A stretch of 64,000 bases of DNA from Heterodera schachtii (GCA_023374025.1 SIJG01000042.1:1-64000); one strand, 5' to 3'; positions 48,068-59,068 are shown, counted from the stretch's first letter. The notes: generated from the sequence alone by a model not told the origin. A program made the numbers and translations.

Positions 48068-48490
48068 TTTTCCAAACGAATGCGGAACCCAAAATCCTGA
48101 ATTTTTGAAAATAATTTGGACAAAGATTTAACGTGGTCCGAAATGTTTGATGAAGCGATGATAATGTCGTCCAGGTATGCAAAAACACCAGGAATGCCGG
48201 ACGTCATTTGATCCATAACCTTCTGAAAAATCGAAGGGGCAGACTTAACACCAAAGGGCAACCGTTGGTACTGAAAAAGCCCTTTATGCGTGTTAATACC
48301 CACTAACGATTTGGACTTATCCTCCAATTCCAATTGGAGATATGCGTCGCGCAGATCAAGTTGTGAGAAAACTTTTGACCCACGAAGTGCATGGAAAATG
48401 TCGTCGGTTCGTGGCAATGGATGACGGTTGAGTTCCAACGCATCATTTAGTCCGGTCGTGAAGTCGACGCAAACACGAATTTCACCAGAC
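48043..48490 (-). pseudogene. Reverse transcriptase domain
   Basis: Order of motifs: IRVCVDF (motif A side), LNRHPLPRTDDIF, FSQLDLRDAYLQLEL, GLFQYQRLPFGVKSAPSIFQ and the catalytic YLDDIII at about 48163-48180, all typical of Ty3/gypsy RT. The frame changes again near 48060, just before the FLGHIVS motif, which is in the next frame. Confidence 0.92.
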
Positions 48491-49060
48491 TTTTTGCGCA
48501 ACAGCGAGGACAGGTGCCGCCCAACGCGAAAAATCGACTGGGTGGATCGCTCCAATTTCAACAAGACGGTCCAATTCGCTGTTGACGGCCTCCGAAACTC
48601 CATGCGGAACGGGCCTAGCTCGACAGAAAACAGGCTGAGCACCAGGTTTCAAATGAAGCGTTGCTTTCATCTTCGTGCACACGCCCAAACCTGGCCGAAA
48701 AACCTGTGGAAAAGAATTTTTCATTTGTTCAGCCAAATTTGTTGGTTCATCGGTCGGTTCAATTGCGTTGACTTTTGTTGTGGCAATTGGCAAATCCAAT
48801 GTCGTCGCGATTGGAGACTGTGTGGCCTGCTCAAACGGCACGATCCAATCTAGTCCCATGATATTTGGAGCATCGGTGTTCGCAACTGAACATTTGAGCT
48901 TTAAATCAACACCTTTAAATTGCACCAAACAATCGAATTCGCCCAACAAACTCAATTTGTGACCGGAAAAACTGCCAACCTTTTTACCTTGCTTTCTCAA
49001 TTTGGACTACCCAAACTTATCCACAGTGGCTCCTGGATAATCGTCAGATGCGAGCACGAG
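48482..49060 (-). pseudogene. Retropepsin-like protease region, atypical active site
   Basis: The expected aspartic protease motif lies at about 49045-49065 as ADSCSHLTII, i.e. D-S-C where retropepsins have D-S/T-G. It is followed, after a one-base frame change near 49000, by flap-like sequence and IMGLDWI (the I-x-G-x-D/N-x-I/L motif). Further on is the linker into reverse transcriptase with VDFSRWAAPV. A second frame change lies near 48490. Confidence 0.75.
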
Positions 49061-49937
49061 TCAGCCGCAAGTTTAACAGGGTGTCCATTGATCAGCGGGT
49101 TCGTCCAAATCCAGTCGTGGCACTCTTGCATCACACAAAAAGTGGAGGCCACAGTGACAGCATTTGACTGCGTGCGGGCTTGACAAATGGAGCTGATGTG
49201 TCCAGCCTTTCCACAGCGAAAGCACTTCACATCCGCTGGATAACGACATGCGTTAGCATGAAATTTGCCACACCGCCTGCACTTTTGCTGTTCACGCGGA
49301 TTTTGATCGGTCCTATTTGAATTGAAAGGAAAATTTTTCTCTTTGGAAATTGGAACCGAATTATTGCCCTTTTGATTGACCGTTTTACCTCGATTTGACT
49401 TCTTACTTCCATCGCTTACTCGTTGTGGTCGGACCTGCACCGAATGAATTTGCCCGGGACCAGACAAAGCGGCGGCCGAATTTTGAAGCGATTGGATGGA
49501 GCGGCACTCTTCCAGAAGTGCTTCCAAAGTCATGGACCTCGGTGGCGTTGACTTTCGCGCTTTTTCCATTTGGCGGAGACACTCTTGTCGGAGTTCTTTG
49601 TGCGCGTCGCTCAGGGCTTTTTTGGTAGAACCTGTTGTTCATACCTCAAGTAATCCGTTGCCGAAAGCTTACCCAAAATCAAACGCACTTTCATGTCACC
49701 GGTCAAATCCTTACCGTCCTTCTCGACAAATTGTCCAAAACGATCCCACCAAAGTGAGAATGTTTCATCTGCCTCAGGATCGTAGTGGAATTGGGGAAGT
49801 TGACTATTGATTTGACTGAACAGGTCAGAAGAACTGGCACTTGGTGCCGAATTTTGAGGCAAAATTTTTGAAATTAAATCCAAAAACTGTTTTTGCTGCG
49901 CTTCCAAAATAATTTTGAGGTCTTCCTTCGTCGCCAT
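48997..49937 (-). pseudogene. Retrotransposon gag, frameshifted
   Basis: The frame starts at the ATG at 49937 (MATKEDLKIILEAQQ) and encodes a capsid-like helical domain (FSLWWDRFGQFVEKDGKDL, then KVRLILGKLSATDYLRYEQQ). After a frame change near 49620 it continues to a linker and two zinc knuckles (CRRCGKFHANAC, with a shortened H-C spacing, and CFRCGKAGHISSIC). The protease motif follows in the same frame near 49060. The frame change is probably a one-base indel. Confidence 0.85.
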
Positions 49938-50167
49938 GATAGAGAAAATGAATTTGAAGTGGCAATGACAAATAACAAATATAAAATTAAATTTATGCCA
50001 CTTGCAATATTTGGCAAATACCGAACAAACACTTAGCTTTACTCAGTCAGGATACTGAGAAACTCTTCAGGCTTACGACAGATGGGGAATTAACTTTAGT
50101 GTTATGGGTTATGTGAGGTGGCCGTCAGAGTAGCTTTTTGGTAAGTTCACGGTAATGCACAAAATAT

Positions 50168-50184
50168 GCACTCGGGCGTCGCCA
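50168..50184 (-). promoter_or_regulatory. Primer-binding site
   Basis: TGGCGACGCCCGAGTGC starts one base inside the 5' LTR and would pair with a tRNA 3' end ending ...GTCGCCA. I cannot say which tRNA without the genome's tRNA set. Confidence 0.75.
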
Positions 50185-50185
50185 A

Positions 50186-50461
50186 TGTTGTGTCCACAAG
50201 GAACAACAGAATTAAATTTATTGTAGAAAGACAAATGAAATCAATAAATAAATAAAAGATGACGACGGAGTCAGAGGAAAGACGAAAATGGAAGGAGCAA
50301 ACAGATTTAATTTAGAACCGAAAATTAAGAATAAAATAATAATGAATGAGGATTAACAGCGGGGGAAAATAATGACTGGAAATGGGCGGAGAAAATAAAC
50401 AGGAACATCACTGTTACTGTATGGCACTAATTCAAATTAATAAAATCCAACATCTCCAACA
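50186..50461 (-). repeat. 5' LTR
   Basis: 276-bp direct repeat upstream of gag. Starts TGTTGGAGAT and ends GGACACAACA on the minus strand. Confidence 0.95.
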
Positions 50462-50466
50462 AAACT

Positions 50467-52157
50467 CTTTCAGAAAATGGCAAAAAAATCGTCGAGACTC
50501 CCAATACTGACCCAGTTATATGCTCGGGAACTAATTCAATGGCTTGACATAAGCAATTTTCGTGTTATCGAGCATATTTGAGAATTTATGAGTACAGAAC
50601 TATAAGGTTAGTACTATATCGCTTCAGCTATATGCCAGACTAACCTACCTACCTCCTGTAAATTATAATTCAGAATTGGACTTGTGAATAATTTTCCACC
50701 TGTTGTCCCTTGAAAATTATCATGAAACAATCCATTTTTTATAGAATGCGTCGTCACTATTTTTTCTGAAATTCCATTGTGTATATCTCCGCGAATATTC
50801 GAGTAAAAAAAAAAATTCATATACCAGTGCAAAGCTGAGGTTAAACTCTTCCAGAAAATAGCAAAAAATCGTCGAGACTCCCAATACTGACCCAGTTATA
50901 TGCTCGGGAACCGCTTCAATGGCTTGACATAAGCAATTTTCGTGTTATTGAGCATATTTGAGGAATTTATGAGTACAGAACTATAAGGTTAGTACTATAT
51001 CGCTTCAGCTATATGCCAGACTAACCTACCTACCTCCTGTAAATTATAATTCAGAATTGGACTTGTGAATAATTTTCCACCTGTTGTCCCTTGAAAATTA
51101 TCATGAAACAATCCATTTTTTATAGAATGCGTCGTCACTATTTTTTCTGAAATTCGATTGTGTATATCTCCGCGAATATTCGAGTAAAAAAAAAAATTCA
51201 TATACCATTGCAAAGCTGAGGTTAAACTCTTTCAGAAAATAGCAAAAAATCGTCGAGACTCCCAATACTGACCCAGTTATATGCTCGGGAACCACTTCAA
51301 TGGCTTGACATAAGCAATTTTCGTGTTATCGAGCATATTTGAGGAATTTATGAGTACAGAACTATAAGGTTAGTACTATATCGCTTCAGCTATATGCCAG
51401 ACTAACCTACCTACCTCCTGTAAATTATAATTCAGAATTGGACTTGTGAATAATTTTCCCCCTGTTGTCCCTTGAAAATTATCATGAAACAATCCATTTT
51501 TTATAGAATGCGTCGTCACTATTTTTTCTGAAATTCGATTGTGTATATCTCCGCGAATATTCGAGTAACAAAAAAAATTCATATACCATTGCAAAGCTGA
51601 GGTTAAACTCTTCCAGAAAATAGCAAAAAATCGTCGAGACTCCCAATACTGACCCAGTTATATGCTCGGGAACCGCTTCAATGGCTTGACATAAGCAATT
51701 TTCGTGTTATTGAGCATATTTGAGGAATTTATGAGTACAGAACTATAAGGTTAGTACTATATCGCTTCAGCTATATGCCAGACTAACCTACCTACCTCCT
51801 GTAAATTATAATTCAGAATTGGACTTGTGAATAATTTTCCCCCTGTTGTCCCTTGAAAATTATCATGAAACAATCCATTTTTTATAGAATGCGTCGTCAC
51901 TATTTTTTCTGAAATTCGATTGTGTATATCTCCGCGAATATTCGAGTAACAAAAAAAATTCATATACCATTGCAAAGCTGAGGTTAAACTCTTCCAGAAA
52001 ATAGCAAAAAATCGTCGAGACTCCCAATACTGACCCAGTTATATGCTCGGGAACCGCTTCAATGGCTTGACATAAGCAATTTTCGTGTTATTGAGCATAT
52101 TTGAGGAATTTATGAGTACAGAACTATAAGGTTAGTACTATATCGCTTCAGCTATAT
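50467..52157. repeat. 380-bp satellite array, right block
   Basis: About four and a half more units continue the array beyond the LTR element. They carry variants also seen at the left edge ('aattccattgtg', 'ttattgagcat'). The last unit breaks off after 'cgcttcagctatat' at 52157. Confidence 0.95.
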
Positions 52158-52440
52158 TTAATGTTTTTGCAAGTTTCTAAAAATGCTCTTTAGCCCTTGT
52201 TTGGTGTTTTAAAAGTCAATTCTTAATTTATAAACAATTTTTGGCATTTTTGAGGGTTAAAAGCGATTTTTGGCAGTTTTTTAAGGCATATTTTAGTGCA
52301 TATTTGGGCCTTTTTTGGGGTTTTTGGGCATATTTGGCGGATTTTTAGTGCATATTTTATGCGCATATTTGGCCTTTTTTAGTGCATACAACTTCGAACC
52401 CTATTCATCATATTTTTTTCTGAAATTCAATTGTGCATAT
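52158..52440. other. GTGCATATTT motif remnant and satellite piece
   Basis: At 52275-52395 there are repeats of 'agtgcatatttgg', related to the MITE at 1230. From about 52405 the sequence returns to satellite ('tttttctgaaattcaattgtg'), the left part of a unit interrupted by the next element. Confidence 0.6.
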
Positions 52441-52448
52441 CTCCGCGA

Positions 52449-52893
52449 CGGTCTACCTCAGTTCGGCGCCCACAGTTCGGCCCTCACGGTTCTGCCCCCA
52501 CGGTACCACTACAACTTTCTATAACTTTTTTATTTGTCAAACCAATCCAACATTGTTGGTATCATTTGAAAGCTTAAGGTGTTTAGAAGCTTTTTATAAG
52601 CTATTGCTTTGCGATTAGACAAATATCAAAAAAGTTATACATGAAAATTGCGAAAAAGTCGAAAATTTCATGTTTTTTTCTCACTAAAATTTTTTCTAGG
52701 CTTGAAAATTTTTTCGCTTTACGTAAGGCTAATAGAGCATGTTAAGAGCTTTCGAATGATACCAAGATTTATTAATTTGGATAACAAATAAAAAAGCTAA
52801 CATGGAAAAACATGCTGGGGCCGAACCGTGGGGGCCGAATCGTGAGGGCCGAACCGTGAGGGCCGAACTGTGGGGCCGAACTGGGCGGTTCCG
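52449..52893. mobile_element. Foldback MITE, AGTTCGGCC arms, in a satellite unit
   Basis: An exact 8-bp TSD, ctccgcga, lies at 52441-52448 and 52894-52901. Intact satellite units read 'atatctccgcgaatattcg' at that point, so the empty site is known. The arms are arrays of CAGTTCGGCCC / CACGGTTCGGCCC motifs. The inner sequence has GGTATCATTTGAAAGC (about 52557) and its inverted copy (about 52750). Confidence 0.9.
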
Positions 52894-52915
52894 CTCCGCG
52901 AATATTCGAGTAAAT

Positions 52916-53760
52916 TTTTTGGCGAAATATCTATTTCAAAAATTTTCAAGATAGAACTTGTGATTTTTGAAATTTTGGGGCAATTTCAACTGATAAAAAG
53001 ACCCCAAACCCATACGTAATGGAGTAACATTTTCGTAACTTTTTATCAAATAAGATTTTCATATTTTATGAAAAATTCAACAAATCTTATCCGCGCCTTT
53101 TAGTGACTAAAAATCTCGAAATAGTTAACTAAAATAGTGAGTAAAAATGCCAAAATAGTGACAAAATTGTGGCAAAAAGTCCGAAATAGTGACAAATAGT
53201 GACATAATTTTTAGCCAAAAATTAAGCAAAAATAATTGTTATTCCACTATTGCAATTGCAAATGAGTAGGGCTGGGATTTTAAGTGCAAAAAACCAAAAA
53301 TAGGTACCTAAAAAATAATTTTTAAAAGGAAAATTCTTGCCAAGAAAATGCATTTTTGAGAAAAAATTTTTCATTTCTTGGGAGTGTATTTTTGAAAATT
53401 TTTGCGTTCATTTTAAGGGATGTATTTTTCTGAAATTTTTTAAATCGATTCTTAGGGGTGTATATTTCGTTTTTATTGAGAAATTTTCCAAAAAATATCG
53501 AAGTAGTGAAAAAATAGTGACAAAATGCTAAAATAGTGAATTTTCACTATTTTAGTGACAAAGTGCGAAAATAGTGATTTCTAGTGACGGATAATGACGT
53601 CAGAATCGAAAAATTTTTAATGCAGAAATACGTTTTTTGAGCTCCTTTCTTCAAATCAATTAAGCAAAAAAAATAGTTTTTCACTAGAAATCGCGACTCT
53701 ACAAATCACACACAAATTTTCAAAAAAATTTTCCCTGGCTGCGCCTATCGGCACTGCCGG
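52916..53760. repeat. AATAGTGAC motif cluster
   Basis: At least ten AATAGTGA(C) motifs occur at 53120-53230 and 53505-53590, flanking a core that includes TAGGGCTGGGATTTTAAG (about 53267, another hAT-like end). Probably two nested decayed elements. A copy of the GCC-rich motif lies at about 53728-53760, followed by a C run. No gene. Confidence 0.6.
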
Positions 53761-53811
53761 ACCCCCCCCCCCCCCCTGACTCTAATTTTTTTAACTTCCC
53801 TCCCCCTTTCA

Positions 53812-56041
53812 TTAGCATGAGTTTTTATTCTCTGTCTCTTCTTCTGGCATTTTTAATGGCACCAATCGTCCATAAAACACTGTCCACAGCGCAATTGTCA
53901 AAAAGATTACGGCACTTTCCAATTCCCAAATCGCTCGGGGTCCGAAAAAAGTGTAGAGAAAACTAAAAGTAAAAAATTATTGCTGATTATTTTTATCCGA
54001 AATATTCTCAAATCAACGACCCACCCGATCATCAGTGGGCCCAACAGTCGTCCCATGCCCCCACACATCATCAAAACGCCCTGCTGCTTGGCCTGCAGTC
54101 GCGGCCCAATCGCCTTGGAGAAGATTGTGCTCATCGACGCATTAATACAGGGGAAGGCGGTGCCAACCGCGAGGACCATCAGAGAGTAGTACAGGGTGAC
54201 GTTCACCTGAGGTACACAATGCCAAGCCAATAGGGAGGGGAACGGACCTGTTTGAGTCCGTCACACCACGCGTGTTGCGTTCGGTCACAGCCGCCGGACA
54301 CCGCCGTCGAATTGGGCAGGGAAACAGCTAAAGGTGATCAGTCGGACAATTGTATTTTCAGGGGGAGGAGGGGCTAATCACTTTGTGGCACGTCATTAGG
54401 CAGAAATGGCCAAGAGAAAGTGATCAGATGGAAGAGGAGAAGGCCAACCAACGAAAAAAGACACACGAGGCGATCATTCAGACTAAAGCATCTCTTTTGG
54501 CCCACTATTTTTGACAGAATGAATACATTTTGCCAAGGTCAAACACAATGTACAGAACATAGACAAAGAGGGAAAGAAGGCCGCGGGCGATGTGTGCCAA
54601 CGACTCGTAAAATGCCACTTCTTGAGGGGTCCAAAGGAACATAAGCATGGCGAACACAGTGCCAATTCTGTCGACAGTTCGAATAGTCATTGCCCGAGGG
54701 GTTTAGTCCAATTCTGCTTGGTTCCACTTACGTTTCAACGTTTGTGTAGACAAATTGTTGCGTGAAACGAAGCGCATAACAAAGAAAAAGGGCAATTCGA
54801 TCGGGCGGTGCCAATTTTATTTGCTTCTGTTGTTCCGACTGATCAGCGGAAATCTTACAAATTAACCATTTTTATCTGATCATTTGCTTGTTGTTTTGTT
54901 TATTACGCTTTTGCTTATTCGCTTTCGCTTCAAAACGCCCACAAAACTTTCGCGGAAAAAGCGTAAAACAATGAAAACATTCAAAATGCTAAGCACAGCA
55001 GCGAAAAGAGCAGGACAATTAAACATGCTCAGATGGAGGGGCCCAAAAATTGTGATGCCGGGAAAACCAAGCCATTGAAAAGCAATTTGGAAGGCTAAAC
55101 TTTGGGAATGATCCATTATCAGATTATTACTTTTAATTTAAATATTTCTAAATTCATACCCGGGCCCAATGAAAGTCCAATTGCGTTTCCGCCTGTCACA
55201 AATGCCGTCGCCCTCGACCTGTCTTCGATTGTGCTCGCTGCTGCGGCGTATGCTCGCAGTAACCCAATTTGAGCTGCATTTATATTTTCATTTTTTGGTT
55301 AATTAAATTAAATATTAATAATTATAATAATTAATTAATTAATTCAAATTACTCATTCGTTTCTTACATGTGCCGGCGCCTGTGATAAAGCGGGACCAAA
55401 TAAGAACATAGTCTTGGACAATTACAGAAGGAAATAATTCCACAACAAAATAGAAAATGTCACCGACAAGCATTAAAAACTAAAGAATGGAGAAGAGAAT
55501 TAAATTATTTTATTATTACAAAAAATAACAAATAAATAAATTGAATTAATTATGATTATGAAATAACGATAAATTATTATTAATGAGTGCAAATAAATAA
55601 AAAATGCAATTACATTGCACAATATTAGCGGCGGTCGAATTCGTTCGATGCGATTGGCCCAAATGCCAAGCGCCGGCGCTGCCATAATTTTGGTGAACGA
55701 AAATGCAGCCACAACAACACTGAACATCGCTTCAGAGGCGGACGGGTCAAGCTGCACAAAAGGCATTTAATCATTCAAAAGGCATTTTTAATTACTCAAA
55801 AAGTCCGTCTTTTCCCCCTTTTTGGGGGGGATTTTCTTACCGATTTCATAAAAGGCCAAAGAGAAGTGAAATAAAGCGAAAAATGCACGGAAGAGATAAA
55901 GGACATCCACGAGGCCAACAGAATGGAAGGCCATTCCGTCTTCGGCTGCCTTTGGGCGACGCCATCCGCCGACGGCGAAACGGCGGGGGAAAGGCCAACG
56001 CGGGGAAGCGATTCTTTGTCAGATGAGCCCACTCGATTCAT
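53812..56041 (-). CDS. MFSD8: MFSD8/CLN7-like lysosomal MFS transporter
   Basis: Eleven exons join in phase to about 509 residues; human MFSD8 is about 518. Exons: 55841-56041, 55614-55751, 55368-55479, 55160-55273, 54907-55094, 54732-54853, 54527-54667, 54382-54482, 54248-54327, 54025-54206, 53812-53962. MFSD8 is a lysosomal membrane transporter/chloride channel, mutated in human CLN7 disease. Matching landmarks include SVHFSLYFTSLWPFMKS then LDPSAS (helix 1-2); APALGIWANR (helix 2-3 loop); LLRAYAAAASTIEDRSRATA; ETIGTVFAMLMFLWTPQEV (human ETI...MYAWTQEQA); CDRTQHAWC; and GRLLGPLMIGFLYTFFGPRA at the C-terminal bundle. I start at the ATG at 56041; an in-frame extension further upstream lacks an ATG. 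The acceptor for the last exon and donor ATCGG|GTGGGT were chosen because they restore the family spacing. Confidence 0.93.
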
Positions 56042-56879
56042 TGGCAATTTCAAAACTATTATTTTGCTTAAATTTTCCAATAAAAAATAATGGCGCTTTT
56101 TGCAAAATCCGAAATGAGTTTTTCTGTAATTAAATGAATGATGAGTGATGTCGTCGCCATTTTCGGATCTGTCGTCGTAAGGTTCGGCCACACCATCCGA
56201 TCAAATGACCCTCTTATCACCCCAATTAGCAATCACTTTCTTATCTTTCGCATTTCCTTCAATTTAATTAAATTAACGTTTATCATCAAAAATTACAAAT
56301 ATTTTATTACTTTCTAATACATTTCAAATAACTTAAGCTGAGGTGGGGTACGGTGATTAAATTATTACTGTTTTATTTTACAGCCATTCTCGCGAACATA
56401 AGAAACCCCCAAGGACTGCTCGACAGTCGAAATTTTTCGAGACTCGGAAATTAACAAACGAGATTGGCACGGAGACTCGAGACCTTTTTCAAAGGTTTTC
56501 TCTTATTTACATAAAAAGCTCTAAAAATAGATTAAAAAAATGATTTTTTTTTTTCTAGGATTTTCTAGCAACAGCCATGATCATATGTTTAGCTTTTGAT
56601 AAAATTGGTGGTAAAAGGTAAAAATTGACTTTTGTTTGCTTAATTGTTTGTGCCTTTTTTGGCATTTTTTGTTTGCTTTCCAACCGTAATAAATATTCTT
56701 TAATGGACAAACCACAAACTTTACCCAAATAAATTAATATCTAATCCAAAATTATTTACCATTTTCTTAAAATAAACTGTTCTTAAAAACTTGTCACAAA
56801 TTGTTTGAAGTAGCTTTATCATTTAAATTTAAAGCACAATGCAATTAGTTAAAGTTTGCTCATCCTTTCTCAATCAAAG
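56042..56879. other. Intergenic, nothing recognised
   Basis: Probably contains the promoter of the MFS gene. At 56420-56490 a few 'gagactcg' / 'cgagac' motifs cluster, a weak motif array. No gene seen. Confidence 0.4.
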
Positions 56880-57137
56880 CAGATCATTTCTTCCTTCACT
56901 TTGCTTTTTCCGCCTCATTTCTTCCTCACTCTCCTCCCCTCCTCCCATCTCTCTTCTTCGCTCACTTCCTCACTCTCTTCCCTTTCTCTCATCTTCTCTC
57001 ACTCTCCTCTCCTCCCCTCCTCCCATCTCTCTTCTTATCCTCTCCTCCACCCATCTCTCTTCTTCGCTCACTTCCTCACTCTCTTCCCTTTCTCTCATCT
57101 TTTCACCTCTTCCTCTCCTTCCTATCACTTCCTCTTC
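56880..57137. repeat. CT-rich tract with internal duplication
   Basis: An imperfect CT/TC tract in the 3' flank of the SXP/RAL-2 gene. The block 'cttcttcgctcacttcctca' plus following 'ctctcttccctttctctcat' occurs twice. Confidence 0.85.
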
Positions 57138-57760
57138 TCACTTCTTCCGCTTCTGTTGACCTCCCCCGCCTCCGCCCATTGCTCCTCCGATTTCGTCCCT
57201 CACTTTTTTGGGCAGTGACTGCACTTTTCTGTTGATCATTTCCGCCTTATCATTTGCCGACAAATTGGGGTTGTTCGCGATTTCGGTCAGTTCCCTTAAG
57301 CATTCGTTGTTTTGCCTTTCCGTTCTTTTTCCTCATTTTTCTCTTTTTTCTCACTTGTCCGCCTTTTTCGCCGCTTCGCTGAACTTTCTCACCGCTTCTT
57401 CGTGCGCCGCTTCGCCCTCGGCCTTCGCCCGTTCCCTTTCCTGCTCAAACTCGGCGTATTTCTTCTGCAAATTTATTTTGCTGATTATTTTGGCTTTTTT
57501 TTGTCCTTTAAATTTGCCTGAATTTCCTCCGATTGTTTGTCCACCCATTCCTTCACTTTTTCCGCTATTTCCGTTTCCTTTAAATGCCCAAGGCTCGTGA
57601 CGTATTGGTAGAATTCGTTGATTTTCTCTTGGCTGGCCTCTGTTAAGAATGGCGGGGGCTGCGCATCGCCTTGGGCAGCTGCTTCATTTTGGGCTCGGCA
57701 CAATGCCAAAAATATCAAAGAAAAAGACGCAAAGGAAAGGAAAATGGACGAAGAAGTCAT
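57138..57760 (-). CDS. SXP/RAL-2 family (DUF148) secreted protein, frameshifted
   Basis: SXP/RAL-2 proteins are small secreted nematode proteins, often immunogenic, of unsettled function. The leader MTSSSIFLSFASFSLIFLALC is a signal peptide. The mature start PPPFLTEASQEKINEFYQ is the family signature, followed by an amphipathic helical region (EWVDKQSEEIQ, KKYAEFEQERERAKAEGEAA) and the C-terminal ECLRELTEIANNPNLSANDK ... VQSLPKKVRDEI. Between them the frame shifts once, in an A8 run at 57494-57501; one more A would restore it, so this is either a sequencing error or a recent null. I infer a short intron at 57316-57354 (GTGAGA ... GGAAAG) that joins KKADK to QNNECL in frame. The C-terminus is a glycine run then QQKRKK. 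Confidence 0.85.
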
Positions 57761-59068
57761 TTTGAGAGGAAGTTTTTGCTATGCTTGACAATAATGACTG
57801 AATTAAATCACAATTAATGTGTTCGGTTGCTTTTGCTCGTCATTTTATCTCCCAATCGCCGAATTGTCCCTCCCCTCCCCCACAATTTGTCCTTCGCCCA
57901 AATCAAACATTTCCCGACATGTTCGCTGCTTCTGTTCGCTTCGCCGTGTTTGTTTACCCCCCCCCCCCCAATTTTTGCGATTGATTTGTCTAAAAGTCTC
58001 TGCCGACAAAAGGGAAATTATGTCAATCGTTTGCGCAGAAATGAGGACACGCATTCAATTGGTGAGAATTTGGAATTAATTGTGCAAGTGACAACAAAAC
58101 AAAACTCAGAATTCTTCCCCCCCCCCCCCCCCCTGTAAAAGCAAAGGGAAAAATAATAAATGGTAAAAAAAGTTATAATTCACTGACTCAAATTTTAGCA
58201 AAACAGTGATAATTAGGAAAAGTGAATGAAAATTAGTAAGTATGGAAATGAAGGCGAGGGGAGGAAAAAATGAAATGGTCCAATGGCTACACAGAAGCGA
58301 AAACAGCGTTTAAATACCGCGACAATCGTTGCGCCGTGGCGAACAACAAAATGCGCAGAAATTGGCGAACGCCGTGGAAGAAAGGGCGGGGGGGGGGGGG
58401 GGGAGGGGGAGCCGCGTCTGTGGACGGACGGACACGGCAATTGCTCCTTTCTCCGTTCGTTCGTTTTTCTGTGCTTCGATGGTCGTCCGTCCGTCCAAAA
58501 TCCGTTGTGATTGTTTTGTTGTTTATGCTGCGCAAGCGAAGAAAAAAGGGGGAGAAGGAGCAGGTTTTGAAGGGGGACAATTGGCGAAATGGCAATTTGA
58601 TTGGAGGGGAAAGACGGCAATTAAACGATAATTACAAATTTGAGGAATTGTGAGTAATCGTTTGAGTGAGTAATCATTTGTTGATCACTGATTATGATGA
58701 GTGGAGTGAGTTGATTTACTGGACATATTTTACTAATAAACAAATATTACTAACAAGGGTAAATATCTTTTGATTACTATTGTAATTTTTGGCATTTAAT
58801 GTTGTAAGGCATCGTATTTTTATGATGCAGAATGCTGACTGACGTTCAATAACAAAAAGCATGACTAAATAAATAGATTCGTACGACTTCTTATCTGTAA
58901 TTTGCGCGCCAAGCTCGTCTACACGACAACTTATCAGTTCATCATGAGCGAACAGAGCGGCTAAATGACGTCGGCAGACATTTGGATGGCATTAAGTTTT
59001 TTGCCGTTTAAGAATTCGTCCACTGTTAGTTGCCAGAAACCATTCTGAGATACTTTTTGTGGTACTTC
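57761..59068. other. Intergenic; several poly-G/C runs
   Basis: No credible gene. C or G homopolymers of roughly 10-18 bases occur near 57959, 58118 and 58387. Overlapping open frames on both strands at 58213-58653 are driven by G/C- and A/G-rich composition. Confidence 0.5.

Larger units (their letters stand above)
45656..50461 (-). mobile_element. Complete Ty3/gypsy-type LTR retrotransposon
   Basis: LTRs of 277 bp (45656-45932) and 276 bp (50186-50461) begin TG and end CA and differ visibly by one A in a homopolymer. The exact 5-bp TSD aaact lies at 45651-45655 and 50462-50466, within the satellite. Internal order on the minus strand is gag, protease, reverse transcriptase, RNase H, integrase, the Ty3/gypsy order. 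There is no envelope frame. The coding region is interrupted by about five frame changes. Confidence 0.97.

Noticed and set aside
39717..52000. Recurrent 99- or 72-codon minus-strand frame in each 380-bp satellite unit
   Set aside because: Its length depends on an A homopolymer that varies between units, there is no signal or domain, and it is explained by satellite homogenisation.
58213..58653. Overlapping open frames on both strands near 58.4 kb
   Set aside because: Driven by poly-G and A/G-rich composition, with many prolines or glycines from homopolymers; no domain and no splice evidence.
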